A DNA stretch of 64,000 nt from Microstegium vimineum. Taxonomy: Eukaryota; Streptophyta; Magnoliopsida; Poales; Poaceae. Shown here piece by piece: positions 43,258-55,940 of this stretch; within the stretch, counting starts at the first letter, position 1, and each line of letters starts with the position of its first letter. Below the pieces are notes generated by a model. The model was not told where the DNA came from, ran no database searches, and was given only the letters and a program-made list of their open reading frames with translations. The translations under genes and the position numbers were made by a program. The stretch covers positions 8,959,964 through 9,023,963 of the forward strand of contig CM039130.1 in assembly GCA_022036555.1 (NCBI GenBank). Direction: 5' to 3'.

Positions 43258-43588
43258 GGTATATTTGGCATAGTTCATCTTCACTAGTAAAACTATTTTT
43301 TTAAATAGTTTTATAATCAACTTTCTAGATGAAGCTGATCTATTTTGGAAAAAATATTTGACAAAACAGCTTCATTAACAACTTTATACATGGATAGAGA
43401 GAAAAATAGTGGGAGATGGCTGAGATAAACTACTTTTTTTTCAGCTTCATCCCACTTCATTTTTTTATGAGAGGGGAAGAAAAATAGCTTTATGCATAAA
43501 ACTGTTTTGAAAATAAATGTTTAACAAAAAAAACAGCTCACAACAACTTATGATTTATGAATCTGTTGTGAGTTGTACCAAACATGCC
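43258..43588. mobile_element. MITE-like element related to those at 966 and 1419
   Basis: GGTATATTTGGCA at the left and, reverse-complemented, GGCATGTTTGGTA at the right form imperfect inverted ends. The interior has GATGAAGCTG and CAGCTTCAT words in both orientations. It is AT-rich and non-coding. Confidence 0.5.
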
Positions 43589-43599
43589 ATAAATAAAGT

Positions 43600-46500
43600 A
43601 GGTAATGTGCAGCGGATGATAAATAAAGAGGGACCTACAGCTGATCACAAATCTCTCTGTTTGCTAGGTCAGGACTATGACCGGTGAGAGCTGATTCCGC
43701 ATGCTTTGGCAATGACAGGCCACCTTCCCAAATGTCAGTCCAGCGCATCCTATTATTATTTCTAGGTTTGCACCTGTACTAGAGCACACACTTGATCTAC
43801 TCAAACAATATAATAACATATATCCAATTTTCTTCATCAAAATTTTAGTAGAACCATTACGATGTCACATGGAGTTGTACCGTGGTGAAGCTCAGCATAA
43901 TCCCCCATATCCAGTGGGGGGCGGCAATTCGAATCGATATACAACCAGCTGGCAAGATTACCTTTAACACACACCCACACTTTCCCCGTCGGGTCCATGC
44001 ATTGGGTTACCGCTCAACAAAGTTCAGGTGGTAACCGCCGCGATCTCAGAGTAGTCCACCCAATTGTAGAAATCAGTTGGCCACCACGGGGCAGGTCGTA
44101 TCTACAAACTAGAGAGTGCTCACAGTAGGCTGAGAGTCGGCCCGGACAGTGTTTACTCGGCTTCGGGGTCTACATTCCCGACGGCCCCTATGTGAAAGGG
44201 CGCATTCAAAGATGTAAGAGGGCCACCATCGTATACAAACCTATACGATCCAACGGACGGACTGCCCCCAAGTCTAAACCACTCGGTGCCTCTTCCTTCC
44301 AGTTGACCGCATCTCATTACTACCATAGGTTCTTTCCACGATAGCAAAAATATAGCCAACCGTGATAGTATTACCTCCAAGGGATAATACGTACATAAAT
44401 ATAAAAGTAACCATTTATTCTAAGCAGGCTAAGCGGTTGCTTTTACTTTTATTAACAGGGTAACAAGGTAGGTAAAACAATAATCAAGGAAGGTAATGCA
44501 ACAATTTGGGATTCAAACAACTCCTGTCACCTAATGCATCACAGTATAAAATACTCAATTAGATTAATTGTAAATATTGGGAGGCTTAAGAATGCTCCGG
44601 GGCTTGCCTTGAGTGAAGGTGGAGGGCTGGTGGTCAGGGCACTCGGGGAGGTTAGTGTCGAGCTCGTGATACTCCTCGTTTAGCTCCTGCACCTCCTGGA
44701 CTTCTGTCTCTGGGGTTGGCTCCTGATGTTCCTCCACGGATCCTAAATGATTGCAATGCATAAATAAGTAACTTGATGATGCAGGGATGATGCTTGACAA
44801 GATTTAGCACACTAAAAGCGACTCTACGCATTTAACCAAATAAATTACCACAAAGCCACTTAGAACTAGAGCTACTAGCTAATCAGGGTAAAACATGCTA
44901 TAATTTATTTTTAGCAGAATCTATACTTAAAAAAATATTTATCAGGAAAGTTCCATGATCAACACAAACATAAACTACTCTATATGATTTTCCAAAGAAA
45001 GCCCTAGAAAAGGACACTTGAACTACAAGTATCTTTTCTGCCATACAACATACCACATATGATATTTTGCTTAGACAGGGCATGACATACAGAGACTCCA
45101 CAAAAAGTTTCATGATTTATACATGCACATATTTACCACGGGAATTATTCTAAGAAAACAACAGAAACACATTTTAATAGATGATAAATAAAATTTACAC
45201 AGAAACATGGCATGTTATATTTTTCCTAGCTTCTACACAGGATAACAGAGCTACCATAAAAACTTCACATTTTTATTTAGCCATTTTAAATAGGAACACA
45301 AATAACTTTGATATATGCGGAAAACAACTAATTAAACGTTAGTACTGAAGACATTCTCCAAAAATCATTTTTATATTTTTAACAGAAAGATCAACATTTA
45401 AAGAGTCTATCAAAATTGATTTCACCATCTAAGGATTTACCAAACTCTAGATATAAATTAAACAAGCATTAACACATTACTGAAAATAAGAAAAGGAATT
45501 CATTTCGGAAACCGGCTCGATACACGCAGAGGCGTGCGGGGCGACTGACAGGCAGGACCCTTGATCAACTCAAGGTCTATCTGTCGACGTGCAGGGAATA
45601 GAGGACGGTGCTGACTGGCGCGTTCTCGCGGGCGGTGAGGTCTCCGGCGGTGGGGTTAGGTGTGCTAGGCTCGGGATGATGACGCGCATCCACTGGTGGT
45701 GTTGGTTGAACTGTTGCGACCGTGAAAGTGGTCGGCGGCGTGCGGTGGCGGTGCAGCACGGCGGTGCGACACGGCTAGGTGATCACCGACGATGCGAGGC
45801 TTTGTGAAGGGTTGCGTGAGCATCGTGGTGATGTGGTGAGTGCGGTTCGAGGGTTGGTTGAGCCGGAGGGGCTCTGTGGAACCCTGGCCACGTGCAAGCT
45901 CCGCGGCGGCGGCAATGGCGCATGGTCAACGGTGTTGTGTTGATACAGGTCGAACTGAAGCTAGGGAAAGGTGTTCTCACCTCTGCTGGCTCCGGTGAAG
46001 CTTCCACGAAGATGGAGGCGTCGGGGCGAGACGGTGAAGGGTGAACACCGGTGGGTCAGTGCGGTGGCGACTCGGGATCGGGGAACGGCGGAGGTGTTCC
46101 GGCAACTGGAGTCCTCGGCTAGTTAAACAGAGGCGAGCAGCGTGTGTGCGGGGCGAAGGCGAAAGCTAACGCGAGATGGATCGAGCAGAGGAGCTTCGGA
46201 GGTGGTGTATTTGAGAAGGGGGCGCTTGCGGTGCTGTTAGCGCTCGGCGCAGCGAGAACAGAGGCAACACGAGCGAGTGAGCGAGTGAGGATGAGTGCGG
46301 ACAAGTGTGGAAAGTAGAGGAGGTATAGGCACTCCTCTTTGCGCGGTCATGGCCGACCGACGCGGCCAGTGGGGACGTGATGCGAAGGTGCGGCAGTGGC
46401 AGCGACGCTGGCGTGTTTGCGCGCGCGAGATCAGAGCAGGACTTGGTCGTCGTGCCGTTAGCGCGGATTCGCGTTAGAGTGCGAGTGCGACGAGGCGTGG

Positions 46501-47542
46501 AGCTGATCGGACGCGGCACTGCGGCGGCGTTACTGCGAAACGACGGCGCGGCGCGCGACAGTGCGGCTGGTAGGTCTGCGGCGGCGAAGCAGGACGTCAG
46601 CGGCGAGAAAACGGTGCAGACTCGGTCCTAGCGCCGTTAGCGCGGGCGCGGGTGCGGACGCGACTGAGACAGAGCGAGTGCTGATCGGCGACAGCGATGT
46701 CGGTGCAGGGCCGCAGCGGCGGCGATGGCGTGTTCAACATCCGCGGTCAGGCATCGTCGGCCACACGGCAGACGACGTCGACGTACGGTTCAGCCGCGGT
46801 CGGGCGAGTGCACGTGGGCGTGCGCGGCACGTGCGTGCGGGAGGGGGTCGATGTCGAGGGGAGGGTCGATTGGTTGATCGAGCCTCTGACTCGGTCGAGC
46901 CTCCTGCGCGGGGTCGTTCGTTCGACCCTATGTCCGTCACGTCGAGGGGTCGAAGTCGAGGGGAGGGGTCGATCGGCTGATCGAGCCTCCTACGTGGGGT
47001 CAGTCGTTCGACCGTCGGTCCGTCACGTTATACAGCAGCAGTCGAGGCCGAGCGGGCCGAAAGCGGTACTCGACCTGTTTCGGTTCTGATTTCCTTTTCC
47101 CATTTTATTTTATTTGATTCAAACTGAAATTTGCTTCAAAACAGTTTCAAAAACTCCAAACCAAGTTTTGACACCTAAACCAAAGTTGTTCAGAATATTA
47201 TTCTCTACCTTTTTCAGGTAGGTCATAAATCTTGAAAACCATTAGTTCAAGAGGTGAGGATTAAAAACTTATTTAAGTTAATTAGGAAAGAATTACTTTA
47301 TTTCTTTAACAGATAAAACTAAGCAGGGTAAACAAACATAAAGCAAACCATACTTTACTCTAAGCATAGCAAGGTTTAGCTAACAGATAGATCACAAGAT
47401 TGAGCACAAACACCTATTAAATCTAGTTTCAAAACATATAAACATACACATGAAATGATAGCATATGCAAACATGAATGCACTGAAATGCTTGTGCTTAG
47501 TGGTAAATGATGATCCTAATGCAAGCTTGACACAGGGTGTCA
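43600..47542 (-). mobile_element. Possible non-coding LTR-element derivative
   Basis: The right edge reads, on the minus strand, TGACACCCTGTGTCAAGC, an LTR-like start, and directly follows the break in the Copia RNase H sequence at 47543. The inside mixes AT-rich blocks with a GC-rich, CpG-rich island (about 45520-47060). No pol domains are found. The left edge and a second LTR were not located, so the call and its extent are tentative. A short minus-strand frame (44564-44800) has an acidic Glu-rich stretch without a known domain. Confidence 0.3.
46847..47035. repeat. Two-copy tandem repeat of about 102 bp
   Basis: GTCGATGTCGAGGGGAGGGT at 46847 and GTCGAAGTCGAGGGGAGGGG at 46949 start two similar units, each with TTGATCGAGCC / CTGATCGAGCC and a CCGTCACGT end. 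They sit at the edge of the GC-rich island. Confidence 0.6.
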
Positions 47543-48090
47543 TAGCCTGGTAAAGACTTAGTGAACGAATCGGCTACATTGTCACATGACTGGACTTTCA
47601 AGATATTTATCTCACACGTGCTTTTGGAGTTCGTGAGTATAGAAAAATTTAGGAGATATATATTTAGTCATATTACTATTAATATAGCCCGTTTGTATTT
47701 GTGCAACACATGTTGCATTATCCTCATAAATAATGGTGGGGGTATCAACGGTACTAAGACCACATGACTTCTAGATATGGTTAGTCATCCGCTGTAGCCA
47801 AGCACATTCACGTGCGGCTTCAGATAGTGCAACAACCTCTGAGAGGTTTGTATACGTTGCTACTAAGGTTTGTTTGCAAGATGTCCAGGATATAGCAGTA
47901 CCACCACAGAGAAACACAAAACTAGTTTGAGATCTTGCATTATGTGGATCAGACAAATATCCAACATCTGCATAGAGAACCAGTCTTAGGTCCTGATTCT
48001 TTGGGAAATATAGACCGAGATCTTGGTTGCCATTCAGATATCTAAGTATTTTCTTAACTCCTTCTGGGATTGATTCTAGATTCTTCAAGA
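47543..48090 (-). pseudogene. Copia RNase H fragment (decayed)
   Basis: The minus strand gives GVKKILRYLNGNQDLGLYFP, YADVGYLSDPHNARSQTSFV and SEAARECAWLQRM at 47771-48088. DNA matching continues to about 47545 in the same order as 22904-23100 (GTGCAACACATGTTGCATTATCCTCATA-type words), with frameshifts. The DxGYLSDPHNARSQT block is shared with the element at 22.6-25.4 kb, so both belong to one Copia lineage. The 3' LTR is missing; the match ends where the LTR-like start at 47542 begins. Confidence 0.75.
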
Positions 48091-51000
48091 ACTTTTATCT
48101 TTAATAAATAATAAAATATCACAAGTCTGTATTTCTAGCATAACGGGGAAAGTATTGCTAGTAACACCAAATTATAGTCTCAGTTTTTAGAGGATACTAA
48201 ACTTCCAAATCTTCAGGTGGAGAACACATTATATCACAAGTATACATACACCCATAATAAAAGCTCATGAAAAGTGCATGTGTCTATATGGTAATTTGAG
48301 TTCCTCTTTTTATTTTTATACCATGGGTCTCACATGGGTTTTTCTTCCTTTCAAGGAATTCACTAATTTGGTGCATTCAGACTATAACCATATATTCCTT
48401 CAAGGAAAAACCTTCAGGGGTTGAAAAAGTTGGTACAAGATTTTGATGTTGCTCTCCATGGATTTTCAGAATGCAATAACTGCATATTTAAGTTCATGTC
48501 ATTAGCCATATTCATTATATAGATGAATATATTTTGTAAAACTTTTGTCGGAATTGGTCTCTATTAAGACCTTTTGAACCATCGCTTTTTACCACCTTTT
48601 ATTCCAATGAGGACCCATAATTATCCGAACATCAGGTTCAAGATATTCATTTAACGATTTTTTGGTTCAACCTCAATAGCATGTTTCATTTGACCCAATA
48701 CGAGAGCTTCAGGCACTTTTGCCACGGACTTTATTCCGGATCCATGTTCTCATAAAGAAACTCGTCTAGCAATTATAGAGGTAAACAAGTGTCAACACAT
48801 TTTTTTTTGACTTAATAATAATCTTCATTATTTCCCAAAACGATAGATCCATTATTGTTCCATATTCCAAGCTTTATATTACACGCGCATTGCTAGGATT
48901 TTCATCTCTAGGATGAACCTCATCGGGAGGTAACACACCAACTGGGTGATTTCTCTATAGGAGGAATAGAGGAGTTTTATCACACATAATGTGAGTTTGC
49001 TTTTGTGAGCATATGCTTGTGACTTAGGCCTCTAGATCTTAAATGCAGGCGTCCCCGCATAATTTGATCAAAATGCCAAGGTCAAGTGGATATGAAATTA
49101 ATCCCGGGTATATCCACATCTACTTCGGGTAGAAGCATTAGATTTTGAATAATCTAGTTTCTCCTCACAGATACAAAATTAACTGGCATAACTCCATGCT
49201 ATAGAATACATGAGTTTTTGTAATTGTGCGTTTAAATTCATAAATATCAAGGCATTCCATAAGATCGACATTTATCTCCCCCTAATGCCAAGATATTTAA
49301 TAGCATACTAAAAATCCCCATTTACCAACTTTTAGTGGTATATATATATATTATGTACGCTTTAGTGGTGATTCATTTGGGAAATATTATGCACTTTAAT
49401 ATTAGGGGGTTGATATATGCAGTGAGCTTGGACTTTATTAATGTAGTTGCATGAATACTGTATGTATTTCTTTCTACAGGAGGAGTATACTCAACCTCTT
49501 GTTAAGTCCACAACTTCTGGTGAATTATAAACCTTTGTTCTGCAAGTTCTTAGTTCAACAAATGCATATGCAACCTTCTTGAGTTAACACATAGTTATTG
49601 ATGTAACTCATAATCTAGCCATAACAATCCTTCAGGGACCAATGCTCACCAGTTGTTGTATAATTGACAATCAATCTGTCCATTCCATATATATTGACCT
49701 TCTAGGTCATATGCATGGAAAAAAAGAAACAATTAATGGTGGCATTGCGCTTTCAAGCACGTTAAGGTTGATGTGCATAAGTATGATATCAAGAATATGA
49801 CATTCAGCCATGGTTGCAGAGTAGATTTCGGATGTAGAATTACTTCATAGTCTAGCTCTTTTTTTTATTGCCCAAAAATTTGACAAATTACTCGTACCAT
49901 ATAGAAAAACTGGATCATTAATTATATTCATTGCAACGTATTTCATGTTTCATATTGGCTTGGATCAATTCACTGTTCAGCATGAAAAGAAGCTCTCAAA
50001 ATAGAACAGATGAGACCAAGAATTATTTTTTGTCTGGGAAAAATTATTTTAATGCAAAGTCATTGACTTATGTAAAAAACTGCTCCTTATCAAGAGCAAC
50101 AATGATCAATATCCTTCTGGGATAGAATCTCAACTGATAGCGCAACTTTCATAGGTAAAAATATATATAAGACATACGTAGTTGTCAAGATCCAATTGGC
50201 CTTTCAGAGCCTAAGATAACTATGATAATTTATTAAAATCAAAATTAGCTTCAAGCTATACTGTGACATGGGATTCATACTTGTTTCCTGCTTTCCATCT
50301 TCTGGTAGTTGGCAGGAAGATCTTCATAAATTAGGTGTGGTGTGGCATATACTAGACTCTAGCTAGTATATTATCGAGTAGTCACTCCACCCATATCAGC
50401 CGACTTACATTACAAATAGATAATACAATAGTTTCCCACTATGATGCCCAATATCATTTCAGAGATGGTAGGTATCTTTAATTCTGAGTTTTGATGTGCA
50501 CTTCAGGGCTTCAATAGTCCAAGAAAGAACATAAATTTTCTTCATCGGAAAGAAGTATTGTGCTTTCGCACTAACTAGAAAAAATCTCAGAATATTAATC
50601 AATTTCATTTTTATAGCAACTTTCTGTTGCCAAGGGAATATATTATCTATTAGCTTAAAGGCACAAAATAGGATAACACTTCATACTCGTTCTGCAGCAT
50701 AGAGACAAGGGCACACATGGTGACTTCAGGTCTTATGTTGACCCAACTAGAGTTGTAAGTCTATATAATCATGTTTACGAATTATACCTGACAAGGTATT
50801 AGCTCTCCTCAAGAAAAGTTACAAAATGAACCCCAAATTCAGGTTTCTGACATACCAACAATTCCCATACAAAGATTTTTCTTCTGGTTACTTCGAGTAA
50901 ATAAACCAATGCATTAAAGAGAATGCTAGAGAGAGAGAGAGATAAAAGTCTTATATATATTAAGTATGTTTTATTTATTTCCCAGGACTTTTCAAGCAGA

Positions 51001-52902
51001 TGTTGTTTTAGGGTATTTATATCGGTCTTATGATAATATACTTCAGGATTAGATAACCCATAGAAAACATAATCATACATATGAATATTGCAAGGACAAT
51101 ATCAAATCAATACGAAAAATTTCAAGGGGTTAAAACTATTTTAACACAAAATTTATGTAAGCACATAAACCTAGAAAATTCAGCTTCTAGATTATAGATT
51201 GGAAAAAACATAATATTCAAATTAATTATTACTCTAAAAGAGACACGTCGTGTCCAAACCATAAAACATATGCATAAAATACCACTACCATAAATATTCC
51301 TGCTATTATATTTAACTTCAAGTTTTTTAATAGCAGAAATATATATATGCCATATGCTCAAGCTCATAAGCAAGATATTGCCACAAAAATAAACCTTGGG
51401 CTTTTTAAACACATAAAAAAGCTACATGACAACACAACTATCTAAATTTATGTGCACCAATCGTAGGCACGACAATTACCACACCGTGATAGATTGATTG
51501 TATTGAACCACGATATAAGCCTATCGAGAAAAGATGGTGTTTGCAGCAACAGGCAACTGGCGACGACGAAGCTGCACCACCATAGTGGAGAGCAAGTGCA
51601 TATTGACCACTCAACAATGGTATGCGAGTAGCACAAACCGAACAACGGCAGTTTTAGGCATCACGCTTCGAGCGGTGTGGTTCCAGTACAATGGTAGTGA
51701 GAGCAATATGCCTTCCAGGCCTGGTGCGAGCTATGCCAATTAAAAAATATATTAGAGCTCAATCCAGCATATCCAATATGTTTGTTCAAGAGAAAAAAAT
51801 CTACTAGCATATACATTTAATCTTTAGGATTAATCTAGTACAACTTGAACAACATATGATGACAACACGGTTCAAAAACTAATAAAAGCCAAAGATCTAA
51901 CAAGATAGCATGTCAGTATCATTGAGCGTGGTTCATGAAGCGCACCGAAAAAATACTAGTAGAACACATCAGGTGTTATATATAGAAAAATCTACTAATC
52001 ATGTACATTTCACAAGATCTACTAGAAATATTAAAATTTACAGAATTTATAATATAATAAATCTAGTAGAATAATAATGATGAAGAAACTGAACAACAAG
52101 CCGTGACACATTTGCTGCTTGGAAAATTCGTGCCTTGTAGGGCATATAGGCAAGGCCAAGGACCTGTCTGTGTGGCGACGAGTTGAGGCTGGTCAAGACC
52201 ACGGCAATGACCGAGACCCGCATAACGATGTCGAGACGATCATGCCTCGCTCTTGTGCCCAAGGGCAATAATGGCGGCACATGTGTAGTGGACTGACCAC
52301 AGGTGACACTCCAAGATCGGATCAACTCATCCCCAGTGAATCAAACATGGATCAAAAAAATGAATTTATGTGATTAGCCATAAATCGATCCGATCAAATG
52401 CAAATAAAGCAAGACAAAACATATCCACTTGATTTATCCTCCTGGGGGAAAAAATCTAGTAACATCAATCTACGAGATTAACTCTAGTAGAGAATAATTA
52501 AAAAAAATCCGAAGACAAACCGTGGCCAGCCGTCTCAACGATGAATGCGCTAGAGCTATGACAATAGCTACGCTGGCCTTTGTTCTTACGTGAACAAGGC
52601 GCAGATCGTATCCATGTAAGCATGTACTTGCTGCCGGCCGCCAACACGAAGGCCACATGCCACCAACGTACGACCGAGGCATCGTCAAACACGCCAGAGC
52701 CACACGCACAGGTCGCTCGTGGTCACATCCGCCTCCTCGCGGTGGTTGCCCGCGGCAGCGTCAAGGCTCGCATGTTGCCGAATCGAGATACGCCGAGCCA
52801 TGTTAAAAAAAATCAATCTATGATTACCAAAATCAAATAGATCTTGATTTGATGACAAACAAATTATGAACGACTCACCACTTAGAAGAGTTGTTGATAA
52901 CG
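48091..52902 (-). pseudogene. Decayed interior of the same minus-strand Copia element
   Basis: The sequence is AT-rich and full of stops. Some blocks still match the 24.2-25.1 kb element in order, for example CACTTTTGCCACGGACTTTATTCCGGATCC near 48714-48745 against GGACTTTGGTTCTAGATCCGGATCC, TTTCCCAAAACGAT near 48832, and CATTGCTAGGATTTTCATCTC near 48889. Further left-to-right matches are too weak to list. Between 51400 and 52800 there are GC-richer patches of unknown origin. No gene is supported. Confidence 0.5.
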
Positions 52903-53131
52903 TGTTAAGAATCGGCCTATATACACGGACCGTTCCCGATCCCAAGAAAGAGATGTGTTCCTCTCCTAATCCTCAGGAACAACACAGAAGAACACGCAAG
53001 AGACAATATTATGGAACTTGTATTCTCTTATCTATTATAGATGGGTACAAGTTCCTTTATATAGTCTTAACTCTTCAGGGTATATTTGGTATGAACCCAT
53101 AATTATCTGTTAGGTTTATTGTTTCCCAACA
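52903..53131 (-). repeat. 5' LTR of the decayed minus-strand Copia element
   Basis: On the minus strand it begins TGTTGGGAAACAATAAACC and ends CCGATTCTTAACA. A TATATAAAGG block inside (minus, near 53064) is a likely TATA box. The sequence just inside is CGTTATCAACAACTC, an ACACGTTATCA-type primer site as in some Copia elements rather than TGGTATCAGAGC. 229 bp with TG...CA ends and its position upstream of the decayed pol fit a 5' LTR. Confidence 0.6.
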
Positions 53132-53394
53132 ATAATAAGTCGTTCCGCTCAATTTGGCATGACCTAGAGAGCTATTCTCTCTCCAAATTTTAGTTCCGAG
53201 CTACTACCACTTGGTATTAGATTGCTACCTCCATATCCATCTGCATCTTTGGTATGTCTAGTATAAATCTCAAACATTGTTTGAATGACATGTGACTTTT
53301 GGAAAAGCAACTTCATATTATCCTCTCTCCTACTATTTTCCAAATCTTTCTTCATCTTCTTTATTCTTTTCTCCAAATCCTTTAGGGCTATGAA
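53132..53394. other. Short stretch, no gene supported
   Basis: An 81-codon minus-strand frame (53164-53409) is rich in Lys/Glu with a heptad-like pattern (LKDLEKRIKKMKKDLENS). It resembles coiled-coil segments of plant transposases or kinesin-like proteins. It is too short to assign and sits beside a Copia LTR, so it may be a gene fragment. Confidence 0.3.
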
Positions 53395-53940
53395 AGGGCT
53401 TTCGATCAAGTGGTAGAATTGTCCAGTGCGACGCTAGCTATCAGGGTTTAAACCAATGGTGTTGTACTTTTTTCTTAATTTTGCTAGAAAAAGTAGGATA
53501 CAGATACGCATACATGTTCGGTGGTATTGTGCGTTTTCCGTGCACTAAGGCTAAAGAGCCTTCCATCTTCTTTGCGTTAGTACGCGTGTGTCTTTTTAAT
53601 TTCTTCTTTATGTCTGTACGTGTGCGTATTTGATGGTACTGCGCGTTTCTCGTACATTGGGGCTCGAGTGCCTCCCAAACTCTCTTTGTGTGTGTATGAA
53701 CGTGCACACATGTGTGTAGAGTGTGTGAGTTACATTTGGTGATACTGCGTGTTTTTATGTACCGGGGCTAGAGAGCCTCCCAATCTCTTTGTTGTTATGC
53801 ATGCTGTGTGTTAGGTGCGTGTTTCCCAAGCAACAACTAGAGAGCTTCTCAATCTCTTCTTTTGCATGTGTATGGACGCCCACGCATGTGTGTGCATGTG
53901 GTGTGAGTGTGGAGTGCGTGGGTCGTACCTGATAAAAAAT
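53395..53940 (+). mobile_element. Possible tRNA-derived SINE with repeated body modules
   Basis: AGTGGTAGAATTG (53409-53421) and AGGGTTTAAACC (53442-53453) have the order and about the spacing of pol III A and B boxes. Downstream, a module of the form GGTA(T/C)TG(T/C)GCGTTT...GGGCT(A/C)GAGAGCC(T/C)CCCAATCTCTTTG occurs at about 53521, 53634, 53739 and, shortened, 53814. No poly(A) or target duplication is obvious, so SINE identity is uncertain; the tandem module is clear. Confidence 0.4.
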
Positions 53941-54640
53941 ATCCTAGGGCTACTTTGGCGGCAACATTCTCCATGGGGATCTCGACCTTTTCCCCATGAT
54001 GAAACCCCACACGTACAGAATCCTTCACAAGTATACCCTTGTTGTCTTCATGTCTCTTTGTAGGCTCATCAATGTGGGGATCTCATCCTAGATTCCGCTC
54101 AATTTCCTTGGGCAGTGTTCCATGTTGTTAGATCTCTCCCGTGCATGCGAGCGACGTGGAGATGCTCGGGCGCTCCATCATCGCCGCCTCGCTCCTCCAT
54201 TGTTGCCTCACTCTCCATCATCGCCTCTCTCCTTGTCTGTCGTCGCCATCTCCATTGCCATATGTCTCGCAAATTAGTGCACCTCCACCAACATCTCCTT
54301 CTATCTAGTGTAGTTTCTCAATCCGCTAGGGTTTCACCCACATCTCTATTGATTTGGTAGATCATGGAGCCACCGGTGTGCGAGCCAGGATGCTGCTACC
54401 GCTATCTATTGCCACGGGAGCGAGCAATGTCGATGGCGTCGAGTCGTCGACAACAATACCACCTATGCTCTAGAGGCTAGTCCTCCATCTAGGCATCCAT
54501 GACGTAGATAAGGTTTCTCCTCCTTCTCAATTGCCCCTCAAACCATCCAAGTATCCGACCAATCATTCTCAATGCTCATACACATTCGATCAAGAACCAT
54601 GGCTGCTCACACAGACCCAGATAGGTTCTCTTAGAATATA
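53941..54640. other. Intergenic sequence, nothing firmly recognised
   Basis: 54120-54500 is C-rich with repeated CCATCATCGCC and TCCATTG words, like a leader sequence, but no gene structure follows. Confidence 0.35.
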
Positions 54641-54892
54641 CTCCCTCCGTTCTAAATGATAAATTATTTCAAAAATCTTGGAGAGTCAAAATATTTCAAG
54701 TTTGACCAAAATTATAGAGAGAATTATATTATAAACATTTTTTTACATCAAATAGGTATATATCATGAAAATAATTGATGAAAAATATAATGATACTTTG
54801 TTAGCTTTGTAAATGTTATAAATTTAATCAAACTTGAGATAGTTTAACTCTTCAAATTTTTTTAAATAACTTATAATTTGAGATGAAGGAAG
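54641..54892. mobile_element. Stowaway MITE
   Basis: It starts CTCCCTCCGTTCTAAATGAT and ends ...TTGAGATGAAGGAAG, flanked by TA on both sides (54639-54640, 54893-54894). AAATTATTTCAAAAA near the left pairs with TTTTTAAATAACTTA near the right. 252 bp, AT-rich, with the consensus CTCCCTCCGT start. Confidence 0.9.
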
Positions 54893-55504
54893 TATGTACG
54901 TACGTAGAAGAACCACGTATGTGTCATACTGTCATTGTGTTAAGAACCGTAAAAGTTGATTCACTTTCAGCCAACACAAGATGTGCTGGACATTCGTCAA
55001 TTCTTTTTTAAAAGCCTCACGGAGTTGCTATACATTAATAGAGAAGAAGCATTGTATAACAAAATTTCTACTATAATTGAAAACTTTTAAAAGAGTAGAA
55101 AGTCTGAATCTTACCCCCTAACCCCACAGTCAGGCTTCCCACCCTCTTTCTCACCCACCTCTCACATGCGCCCACACCCCCGTGACCTCCATGCACACGT
55201 CCCTCCGTCCGCCGCGCCACGTCTGGATTAGGTGTCGGCCTGTCCGGTGGACGCGGGAGGGCCCAGTTGAGGATCGGGATCGGGCGCAGGCGGCTAGCGA
55301 CTGGTGAGGCCACGGACTCGACCGCGAACAACAGTGGCGGTGGCGCACTCTCCCGTCGGGAGGGAGACAGACGAGTCCCATCTGCCCGGCGAGAGGGACC
55401 GGGCGATTTGCAAACCACCCCGTGTGTCAGGTGCGTAGCTCTTCATTCCATCAGGCTATGATCCATTATTTAGTCAGATCCATTATTTCAGCTATGATCA
55501 ATTC
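54893..55504. other. Intergenic sequence with a GC-rich patch
   Basis: 55140-55430 is GC-rich and open in several frames without a recognisable domain. A GT-like donor after GTGTGTCAG at 55430 could be the end of a leader exon, but nothing downstream continues it. Confidence 0.3.
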
Positions 55505-55940
55505 CATCAGGCTACGAGGCACTCGGCAAAGGCAGAAAAACCCTCGGCAAACTCTTTGCCGAGTGTTGCTCTCGACAAGCAGCACACGGCACCAATTGTA
55601 ACGGCGAAGGCTTCTTTGCCGAGTGCTTTCTGTTGGGCAATCGGCAAAACGATCGAACACTCGGTAAAAAATTTCGTACGGTCACAGCGCTTGCCACGGT
55701 GACGGAGGATTTGCCGAGTGCCCGACGGTCGACACTCGGCAAACTCAAACCCTTTGCCGTGTGTTTTGCATGTTGACACTCGGCAAAGGTTGTGCAATGT
55801 GCCGAGTGCCCCATGCACGGCACTCGGCAAAGGCTGTGCAATGTGCCAAGTGCCCTGACCATAGCACTCGGCAAAGCTTTAGCACTCGGCAAAGCCACTT
55901 CCCAGGTGCTCTGGAATGGTCCATTTGCCGAGTGCTATGG
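55505..55940. repeat. CACTA subterminal array with TTTGCCGAGTG / CACTCGGCAAA units
   Basis: At least twelve copies of the 11-12 base unit occur, in both orientations: CACTCGGCAAAG near 55510, 55778, 55821, 55865, 55882; TTTGCCGAGTG near 55552, 55611, 55712, 55923; with degenerate ones between. Dense, mixed-orientation repeats of this word are the hallmark of one grass CACTA family, where transposase binds near the ends. No CACTA terminus is present, so this is a broken end. Confidence 0.75.

Noticed and set aside
41373..47547. TAGCC at 41373 as the left target duplication of an LTR element ending at 47542
   Set aside because: Sequence after 41373 does not resemble an LTR and five bases are expected by chance over this distance.
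55505..55940. CRISPR-like array because of regularly recurring 11-12 base repeats
   Set aside because: The units occur in both orientations at irregular spacing in a plant genome and match known CACTA subterminal repeats.
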